Positions 1 through 5,594 of a stretch of DNA of 6,737 nucleotides are shown one piece after another (the first letter of the stretch is position 1; every line of letters begins with the position of its first letter). Source of the stretch: Endomicrobiia bacterium (GTDB lineage: Bacteria; Elusimicrobiota; Endomicrobiia; PHAN01); NCBI GenBank assembly GCA_030018875.1, contig JASEHK010000065.1:1090-7826 (forward strand). The letters run 5' to 3'. The translations under genes and the position numbers were made by a program. Under the pieces are notes generated by a model. That model was not told the DNA's origin and ran no database searches. It saw only the letters and a list, made by a program, of their open reading frames with translations.

Positions 1-1067
1 GCGAGCGCTTTCTCTGCGAGCGCGACGCGCAAAGTGTCGCGGCTTCGGGCGACGGCGAGAAACCCCGCGCCCGACGCGGCGAGGATGGCCAGAAAGACAT
101 CGGGCATTACAAAGTGTGGCTCGAGTATCCCGGGGGTCGAGGGTTTGCCGACGGGCAGATTGGCCAGCAGGGAAAAAAGCGGCCCCGAAACCGCAAAGCC
201 CGCAAGCGCGAAGGCCGTCGAGGTCTGAGGCGCTAAAAAGGCGGATACGGCGCCGGCGCCGGCGAAGAGCAGAATGACAGCGCCGAAGCGTTCGTACATC
301 AGACGGAAATAATAAAAAACCTGAACGGCCGCTGAAGAAAGCGTCCACGAAAACTCGCTTTCTTCGGGGTGAAGTTTCAGCCCTCCGTAGTCCGCGCGGG
401 TAACCACGCGCCAGATGCGCGCGGGCGTGGAGGGATCCCCCCAGTTTATCACGGCTCCCGACGAAGCCCGGATGGGCAGATAAATATAGACCGAGCATCC
501 CAAAATAAAAAGCGCGGCGTAAAGCGTTATATTTTTGACCTTAAAAATCTCGCGGCGGGATTCCGCCCCCGAAAATATCGCCGCAATTCCCGCGGCGGGC
601 ACCAGAAACAGCGCGGTCAGATGATTGGCGCAGGCGAGCCCCGCGACGAAAGCCGCCGTGGCCAACTTTTTGGAGTTTATGTTGCCGTATAAAAGCGCGG
701 CGAGGACGGCGACGAACAGAGCGTTGAGAGAATACATCTCGGAAACAAGAGAGAGCCTCCAAAAAGGCGCGGAAAATCCCAGCGCCAGAAAAGCCCAGCG
801 CCCGACTCCCTTGAAACGCGAGGCGAGGATGGCCGCGGCGGCGGCGCCGAACGCGGCCGACATAAGATTTATCCTGTAAGCCGCCGACGCGAAAGGAACG
901 GCGAGCGCGAATACTTTGCCGGCGAGCGCGTAAAGCGGGTATCCCGACGGGTGGGCCACGCCGAGGGTAAATGCCGACGTTATCATATCCCCGGAGTCGC
1001 GATAAGGCGACACTGACGGATAAAGCGTGTAAACGTAAAGCGCGAAAAGCGAAAGAAAAAAAATCAT
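1..1067 (-). CDS. DUF2723 / TMEM260-like membrane protein, putative GT-C glycosyltransferase (C-terminal part outside window)
   Basis: An open frame of 355 codons runs without a stop from the ATG at 1067 to the left edge, so the C-terminus is missing. The protein is very hydrophobic, with a membrane segment at about residues 2-17 and several more behind it. Family hallmarks are DSGD at 24-27 in the first periplasmic loop, AHPSGYPLY at 38-46 and INWGDP at 207-212, followed by an RADYGG-type loop. These match DUF2723 (PF11028). Its eukaryotic member TMEM260 is a protein O-mannosyltransferase, and D24 or D27 would be the candidate catalytic acid of a GT-C fold. Bacterial substrates are generally unknown, so a role in protein or envelope glycosylation is inferred from the family. 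The start is forced by a TAA two codons upstream (1071-1073). No Shine-Dalgarno is seen, and no basic residues precede the first membrane segment, so the N-terminus is short for the family. It lies about 207 bases downstream of the helicase gene and may have its own promoter. Confidence 0.88.
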   Translation of the reverse strand, partial: MIFFLSLFALYVYTLYPSVSPYRDSGDMITSAFTLGVAHPSGYPLYALAGKVFALAVPFASAAYRINLMSAAFGAAAAAILASRFKGVGRWAFLALGFSAPFWRLSLVSEMYSLNALFVAVLAALLYGNINSKKLATAAFVAGLACANHLTALFLVPAAGIAAIFSGAESRREIFKVKNITLYAALFILGCSVYIYLPIRASSGAVINWGDPSTPARIWRVVTRADYGGLKLHPEESEFSWTLSSAAVQVFYYFRLMYERFGAVILLFAGAGAVSAFLAPQTSTAFALAGFAVSGPLFSLLANLPVGKPSTPGILEPHFVMPDVFLAILAASGAGFLAVARSRDTLRVALAEKAL

Positions 1068-1103
1068 CGTTTAATTGGTTGCCGGTGGAAAACTCTCCCA
1101 AAC

Positions 1104-1202
1104 TGTCATTCCCGTAAAACTTGTCCTCGAAATTCTTAATCGGGGAACGGAAATACAGTCCTCCGACGGAATAAATAGATTCCCGCTTCCGCGGGAATGA
1201 CA
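1104..1202. repeat. Dispersed-type inverted-repeat element ('PRKRESI' repeat), 99 bp
   Basis: The element is bounded by perfect 11-bp terminal inverted repeats, TGTCATTCCCG at 1104-1114 and CGGGAATGACA at 1192-1202. Its right half contains a perfect 8-bp stem, ATTCCCGC (1179-1186) and GCGGGAAT (1191-1198), around a TTCC loop. The left half holds a decayed second stem (TTCCCG at 1109-1114 against CGGGGAA at 1141-1147). Read on the minus strand it gives the familiar spurious peptide PRKRESI, followed by a GND ending. That is the signature of a short non-coding repeat scattered through many bacterial genomes. No transposase is present. It sits 36 bases before the DUF2723 start codon, so any hairpin formed in the transcript would lie in that gene's leader. 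It is probably a non-autonomous mobile or REP-like element. Copies elsewhere in the genome cannot be seen here. Confidence 0.75.
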
Positions 1203-1228
1203 AAAGAGGGCATTTTTCAAGAGCAACT

Positions 1229-1256
1229 ATTTAACAGTCGGGACGCCAAGTATCAA
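1229..1256 (-). promoter_or_regulatory. Possible sigma-70-type promoter for the DUF2723 gene
   Basis: On the minus strand, TTGATA (1251-1256) matches 5 of 6 bases of the -35 consensus. It is followed after 16 bases by TTAAAT (1229-1234), a 4-of-6 match to the -10 box. Transcription from here would cross the inverted repeat and enter the DUF2723 gene. Such partial matches occur by chance, so this is only a candidate. Confidence 0.25.
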
Positions 1257-1257
1257 G

Positions 1258-1273
1258 TCCGCCTGATGGCGGA
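1258..1273 (-). terminator. Short hairpin just after the helicase stop codon, possible weak terminator
   Basis: TCCGCC and GGCGGA form a perfect 6-bp GC-rich stem around a 4-base loop, one base past the TAG of the helicase gene. On the minus strand it is not followed by a T-run, so it is not a good intrinsic terminator. It may protect a 3' end, assist Rho-dependent ending, or do nothing. Confidence 0.3.
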
Positions 1274-1274
1274 G

Positions 1275-4200
1275 CTAAGGCGCGACTATTCTGCCCTCAT
1301 CAACATAAACTAACCGGCAATCGAACTTTACCGACGGATAAATTCTTGAAGCGTATTTCTTGTATCTCAAGACCTGAGCCGCGTGTCGCTCGTCGTATTC
1401 CTCGCCGGTCTTGTATTCCACGATTATTTTTTTTCCGTCGGGCGCGGCATCGGCCAGGCGATCTATGCGCATTATCCTGCCGGTTTCGTCGGCAAGCTCT
1501 TTTTCGTTGGCGCCGGGCGCGGCGAACCATGAAGCGAACTCTTCATTTTTGAAAAGAGAAAGTATCTTATCCTCGATATCCAGGGTCGGGCGCGGATAGC
1601 GCGACTCCTTCGCCGCCGAGGCCACGGCTTGGCGAACGACATTATCCGTCGAGGCGCTCGCAAGGGGGCCGTGAATTTTTGAAAGCGCCAGATGCGCGAC
1701 CGCGCCGCGGCGAACGGCCTCGCGGCGAGCGGCGTCGAAAACCTCATCGCCGTCGGGCAACTCCCGCGCCAGATTTTCCCACCATTTTTTTTGTCGCTTG
1801 CGCGGCAACGGCGCAGATAGGGAGGATGCCGCACTTACGGACACCATGAGAGCTTTATCGTCGGAAGCGGCGGCATGTCTCTGCGAAACGATTCCCGTAT
1901 CACCCTCGTCGAATATCGCCATGAAAGGATTTTTCTTTTTGCTCGTCTCGTAAAGTATCAGCCGGAGTTCGTCCTCGGCGCGCGTGACGCCCACATAAGC
2001 GACGTTGACTTCGTCCAGAAGTTCTTCAGCGGTCGCCTGCGAGCGCAACGACGCAACCTTGCGCGAAAACTTCGCGTATTTGGCCGAGACCGAGCGCAGA
2101 GAGAGCGCGTCGAAACAACTTCCATCGGTTCTTGGCTCGACGTATTTGTCTATGTTCCTTCCCGCCGGCGCGAACGGCATTATAACGGCGGGAAAACTCA
2201 AGCCCTTAGCCCCGTGAATCGTCGAGACCTTTATGGCGTCTACGTCGCCGCTCAGAACGACCTCAAAGTCCCGGGGGCGGCCGGCCGTCCAGTAATCCAG
2301 AAAATCTTTGAGCGAGTTACCCTCGGGAGACTCCCTTTCTTTGAGTATCTCAAGAAACCTCATAAAAAATATCTCATTGTCGGGGAATCGTTCCATTACC
2401 GAGTATTCGTCGAGGAATTGCGAGACGAGGTCGTATGGAGGCATATAGCCGGCGGCCTCGACGAGAGGTTTGAAGCGCTCCTCCCAAAGAGCCGGCCGCC
2501 CGTCGCGAAAAACCTTCCACAACCCAAGAGGAATGGGATGATGAAGATGATGAGGCGGCGCGAGCGGTCCGCGGCGGACGCGGCGGTTGGACTCTATAAA
2601 CTCGAAGATTTCGGAACGTTCGACGCCGGCGGCGGCCAGAAAGATATCGCCTGTGATGAATGACGCAAAGGCCAGATCGTCGGACGGCAAATCCAGAAAC
2701 CTGAGAAGATTTATTATCTGAGAGATAAAGCGATTTTCCCTCAGGCTCATTGTTATCTCGGAGACCACCGGCCAGCCGTCGGCGAGAAGCCACGATGTGA
2801 CTTTTTTAACGTCCTCGTTTTTCCTGACTAACACGGCCACGCCGCCGCGCCCAAAACGCCCCCTGTCGCCGGAAAGTTCGGCGGCTATTTCAAGTATGCG
2901 CGGCCTTAACGCATCGTCGAGCTCGTCGCTGTTTGCCCCCGATATTTTTTCCACCGTGAAGCGTCCGCCTTTTTCGTTGCGCGCAAGGCCGATGACCTGA
3001 GATGAGTTTTTGTAGGCTCCGAGTTCGTCGGCGGAAAAACCGAGCTTTGAGAGATTCTCGACGGAAAAGGATGCGTTGGCGAAATCCACTATATTTTTTT
3101 TGCTGCGATAGTTTTTTCTCAATCTAACAACTTCCGCTTCGGCCGGGCCCGCCGAGGATGCGGCCTCGTCGAAAAGTCTCACTCTGCCGCCGCGCCAGCG
3201 GTAAAGGGCCTGTTTCTTGTCTCCCACATAAAAAAAGCTGCCGCCCGACGACACACTGTTTTCCACGAGCGGCGCAAGGTTGCGCCACTGGATTTCGCTG
3301 GTGTCCTGAAACTCGTCTATCAGGAAATGGTCTATGCGGTCGCCGAGCATAAAATAAACGGACGGAACGTCGCCGGAGGAAACGTAAGAGGCAATCTTGG
3401 AGTTTAGGTCGGAAATAAACACTACCCGCTTAGAGCTTTTATAGCGTTCTATGGCGTCGCGGAATATTTCGTGGGCGTCCACATAGGCGTCGTAACGCGC
3501 CAGGGAAAGATCCTCGAAATATTTATCGAGGCGACCGCGAAGAGCGCTCGAAAAAAAATCTATCTGAGGCTCGCTCAATTCTTCGAGCAGACCCTCGCCG
3601 AGTTTTTTAAGCATAGGTGCCCTGCTGCGCGCCGACTCCACGGATGCCGCCTCGGCGCGGCAGGCGTCCAGCAGTTCTTTTCTTCGCGCGTAAATATCCC
3701 GTCCTGAACCCGGCGCCGCGCGGGACCCGTTTTGCGTCGGGAAAATGACGGAAGCCTCGAAGCGTTTTCCGCGGTTGTTTTCTTCGCCGTAGAGAAACTC
3801 GGCCGCCTCGATAAAAGCGTTTTTCGGATTCCATGATTTTGACGACTCGATATTCAGAAACGCGGCGAGGAAACGCTCGAACACTTCCGATGACGCCGAA
3901 CTCGTGCCGGCCGATTCGAGCATATCGGCGGCCACGAAGCCTATGTGTCCGGCCACGTCCGTGACGATTTCGTATCTGGGAGGGAGACCTATCTCGACGC
4001 AGGACGACAAGGCGATGGAGTTTACGAAACTGTCTATGGTGTGAACGTTCAGGTCGAGATAGTTTTCGAGTATGCCCGCGAGACTCAGGCGAGCCGCCGA
4101 AACTATTTCGCGCTCGACGATAGTGGGACGCAATAGAGAAGCGTGGGATTTTATTTCGGCGAGGGCGGAGTCGTCGAGGAGCGCCGCTCTCTTGAGCCAT

Positions 4201-4382
4201 TCGAGAATGCGGCGTTTCATTTCCGCGGCGGCGTCGTTCGTGAAAGTAATGGCTAATATCTTCTGCGGTTCGGGTGATTTGGCGGACAGCAACATCGCCA
4301 AAAATCGCAGAGTCAGAAGTCTGGTCTTTCCGCTTCCGGCGGAAGCCTCAGTAACGGTAATGCGGGGCCGATGGTCTTTCAT
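1275..4382 (-). CDS. AddA/RecB-type ATP-dependent DNA helicase-nuclease (UvrD-like SF1A helicase + PD-(D/E)XK nuclease)
   Basis: A 1035-residue cytoplasmic protein expected to unwind and resect double-strand DNA ends for recombinational repair. The SF1A helicase motifs appear in order: Walker A ASAGSGKT at 13-20, ITFTNDAAAEM at 45-55, VHTIDSF near 113-119, Walker B IDEFQDT at 355-361, GDKKQALYRWRGG at 387-399, KNYRS at 423-427, STIHGAKGLSFP near 720-731, and AYVGVTRAEDEL near 794-805. A RecB-like nuclease follows: H897 in GAVAHLAL, D974 in RIDRL, E989 and K991 in VEYKTG, then Q1003 and Y1007. All catalytic positions are present, with Glu in place of the usual Asp of DYK. AddA of Firmicutes is longer (about 1,200 residues). 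No AddB partner is adjacent, so the addA name is withheld. The ATG overlaps the hydE stop (ATGA), implying translational coupling. No Shine-Dalgarno is visible. An AddA-like role is more likely than plain UvrD because of the nuclease domain; RecB-like or stand-alone use cannot be excluded. Confidence 0.93.
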   Translation of the reverse strand: MKDHRPRITVTEASAGSGKTRLLTLRFLAMLLSAKSPEPQKILAITFTNDAAAEMKRRILEWLKRAALLDDSALAEIKSHASLLRPTIVEREIVSAARLSLAGILENYLDLNVHTIDSFVNSIALSSCVEIGLPPRYEIVTDVAGHIGFVAADMLESAGTSSASSEVFERFLAAFLNIESSKSWNPKNAFIEAAEFLYGEENNRGKRFEASVIFPTQNGSRAAPGSGRDIYARRKELLDACRAEAASVESARSRAPMLKKLGEGLLEELSEPQIDFFSSALRGRLDKYFEDLSLARYDAYVDAHEIFRDAIERYKSSKRVVFISDLNSKIASYVSSGDVPSVYFMLGDRIDHFLIDEFQDTSEIQWRNLAPLVENSVSSGGSFFYVGDKKQALYRWRGGRVRLFDEAASSAGPAEAEVVRLRKNYRSKKNIVDFANASFSVENLSKLGFSADELGAYKNSSQVIGLARNEKGGRFTVEKISGANSDELDDALRPRILEIAAELSGDRGRFGRGGVAVLVRKNEDVKKVTSWLLADGWPVVSEITMSLRENRFISQIINLLRFLDLPSDDLAFASFITGDIFLAAAGVERSEIFEFIESNRRVRRGPLAPPHHLHHPIPLGLWKVFRDGRPALWEERFKPLVEAAGYMPPYDLVSQFLDEYSVMERFPDNEIFFMRFLEILKERESPEGNSLKDFLDYWTAGRPRDFEVVLSGDVDAIKVSTIHGAKGLSFPAVIMPFAPAGRNIDKYVEPRTDGSCFDALSLRSVSAKYAKFSRKVASLRSQATAEELLDEVNVAYVGVTRAEDELRLILYETSKKKNPFMAIFDEGDTGIVSQRHAAASDDKALMVSVSAASSLSAPLPRKRQKKWWENLARELPDGDEVFDAARREAVRRGAVAHLALSKIHGPLASASTDNVVRQAVASAAKESRYPRPTLDIEDKILSLFKNEEFASWFAAPGANEKELADETGRIMRIDRLADAAPDGKKIIVEYKTGEEYDERHAAQVLRYKKYASRIYPSVKFDCRLVYVDEGRIVAP
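4379..4382 (-). promoter_or_regulatory. ATGA stop-start overlap coupling hydE to the helicase gene
   Basis: On the minus strand the helicase start ATG (4380-4382) shares bases with the hydE stop TGA (4379-4381). The bases before the ATG contain no Shine-Dalgarno, so translation of the helicase probably relies on ribosomes terminating on hydE. Confidence 0.8.
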
Positions 4383-5587
4383 TTGGATTCGGGCAAGCCG
4401 ACATCCGAGGGCGCGCGACCGATAGAGCGGAGCATTTCCACGGTCTCGGCGACGGCCTTCTCCCTCGACGCCGCGTCCGACGGCGAGCGGCCGGGATAGA
4501 GCGAATACAGCGACGAATATTCGCTCGGGGTCAGATTTACCATCACGGAATTGGCTCCGGCCAAAAGCGCCCGTCGGGCGGCATCCTTACCGCCGAGAGT
4601 TTCGGACGCGGTGGTGACGAGTATCCTTAATTCGGGAAACAATATGCGCGCCCGGGCTATGGTGTCGAGCACGCTCTCGAAGTCGGGAGACGGACAAGAC
4701 GCCAGAGGCGTGGCGGGGTGCGGGACGAGCGGACCGAAACTCATCATCTCCACGCCCAGCGATTCCGATGTCTTAATGTCGGCAGCGATGTCTTTTTGGG
4801 TCTGGCCGCTCAACCCCTGGATAAATCCGCTCATTATTATCCATCCGTCGGACTTGAGACGGCGTATAAGGTCCAGTCTATCTTCGAGCCGACAGCCCGG
4901 GCGGTGCTTTTCGTAAAGCGCGCGGTTCGAAGTTTCAAATCTTATCAGAGCGCCTCGCGCGCCCGCGGCATACATCGCTTCGTAATCCTGATAATCGCGT
5001 TCGCCGACGCTCATAATAAGAAGTATCGGGTGCTTTTTCATTATTTTTGAGATGATATCGGACAAAGATTTGCCGTCGAAGAAGTCGTCTTCTCCCGACT
5101 GCAGGACCAGCGCCTTGAACCCAATCTTCTCGACGGCATAGTCCGCTGCGTCCACTATCTCGTCGGGCGTCATTCGATAACGTTTCAGACTATCGTTCGA
5201 TGCCCTCAGTCCGCAATAAAGACAGTCCGCGCGGCAATGATTGGAAAACTCAATTATCCCGTGCACGCACGATGAATTGCCGGTATGCTCCCGTCGTATC
5301 CGGTTGGCTCTGGCTCTCAATCCCGAACGATCCGCGCCTTCGCCGGAATCCGCAAGACGCAGGTCTACACGCTCCAACACGGCGAAATACTCTTTCCACG
5401 TATCCATTACCGGCGCGGCTTCCTCGGCCGGAATGCGCTGCACGACGAAGCCGCCCTGCGCGTACACGTAATCTCCGACGATGAGATTGAAGAAATCATT
5501 GCGAACGCGCCGCCGCTCGCCGAAGTAATCAACCACAACGCGCCCATTCAAAATTTCCACCACCAGTCCCGGCATCGCGTAGCACAT
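4379..5587 (-). CDS. hydE: [FeFe]-hydrogenase maturase HydE, radical SAM, with an N-terminal HypC-like domain
   Basis: A 402-residue cytoplasmic protein with two parts. Residues 1-72 form a HypC/HupF-like OB-fold domain (described separately). Residues about 73-402 are HydE, the radical-SAM enzyme that acts on the HydG-made Fe(CO)2(CN) complex while the H-cluster 2Fe subcluster is assembled. The evidence is the CX3CX2C site C118, C122, C125 in SNHCRADCLYCGLR, followed by SLKRYRMTPDEIV, VLQSGED, SVGERDY, IRFETSN, QGLSGQT, GPLVPHPATPL, GANSVMVNLTPSEY and LYPG. These closely follow Thermotoga HydE motifs. The accessory C-terminal cysteines (CX7CX2C in Thermotoga) are absent; that second cluster is dispensable in the known enzyme. 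ATG 5587 is chosen because the second codon is the HypC cysteine. An alternative start at M61 (5405-5407) would give a conventional-length HydE of 342 residues. The gene begins 7 bases after hydG and overlaps the helicase gene by 4 bases, so it is clearly in one operon. The HydE identity is near certain. Confidence 0.95.
   Translation of the reverse strand: MCYAMPGLVVEILNGRVVVDYFGERRRVRNDFFNLIVGDYVYAQGGFVVQRIPAEEAAPVMDTWKEYFAVLERVDLRLADSGEGADRSGLRARANRIRREHTGNSSCVHGIIEFSNHCRADCLYCGLRASNDSLKRYRMTPDEIVDAADYAVEKIGFKALVLQSGEDDFFDGKSLSDIISKIMKKHPILLIMSVGERDYQDYEAMYAAGARGALIRFETSNRALYEKHRPGCRLEDRLDLIRRLKSDGWIIMSGFIQGLSGQTQKDIAADIKTSESLGVEMMSFGPLVPHPATPLASCPSPDFESVLDTIARARILFPELRILVTTASETLGGKDAARRALLAGANSVMVNLTPSEYSSLYSLYPGRSPSDAASREKAVAETVEMLRSIGRAPSDVGLPESK
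5372..5587 (-). other. HypC/HupF/HybG-like domain fused to HydE (residues 1-72)
   Basis: The segment starts MCYAMPGLVVEI, continues with VVVDYFGERRRV and VGDYVYAQGGFVVQRI, and ends with PAEEAAPVMDTW. This reproduces the HypC layout: an N-terminal MC-x-A-x-PG, a VDxxGxRRxV strand, a GDYVxxxxGF strand and an I-x-EEA tail helix. The length is normal for HypC (about 70-80 residues). In [NiFe]-hydrogenase maturation, HypC uses Cys2, exposed after Met removal, together with HypD to hold the Fe(CN)2CO group. Cys2 is kept here. The histidine of the HAGF/HVGF motif (E. coli HypC His51) is replaced by Gln44. The reading frame into HydE is continuous. An iron-ligand carrier or docking role in the [FeFe] pathway is inferred from family chemistry. 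Confidence 0.85.
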
Positions 5588-5594
5588 AATTTAT
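5588..5594 (-). other. 7-base spacer between hydG and hydE
   Basis: Only AAATAAATT-type A/T bases lie between the hydG TAA and the hydE ATG. There is no Shine-Dalgarno within the usual distance. The tight spacing supports co-transcription, and HydE translation probably follows from HydG or uses an A-rich non-SD leader. Confidence 0.6.

Noticed and set aside
246..264. GGCGCC/GCCGGC tandem pattern
   Set aside because: It encodes an Ala-Gly run in a membrane segment of the DUF2723 protein. It is explained by codon bias and not by a separate repeat.
1104..1202. Insertion sequence
   Set aside because: Although it has terminal inverted repeats, it is too short to encode a transposase and shows no target-site duplication.
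541..1203. Minus-strand open frame of 220 codons beginning with a PRKRESI peptide
   Set aside because: Its start is the translated inverted repeat, and the rest is an out-of-frame, arginine-rich shadow of the DUF2723 gene on the same strand.
2535..2565. His-rich segment PPHHLHHPIP in the helicase, a possible metal site or insertion
   Set aside because: It is short and in a variable region between helicase motifs, with no paired ligands visible. There is not enough to call a site.
1875..2663. Plus-strand open frame of 262 codons
   Set aside because: It lies antisense inside the helicase gene, whose conserved motifs V and VI fall in the same stretch. The peptide has no recognisable domain.
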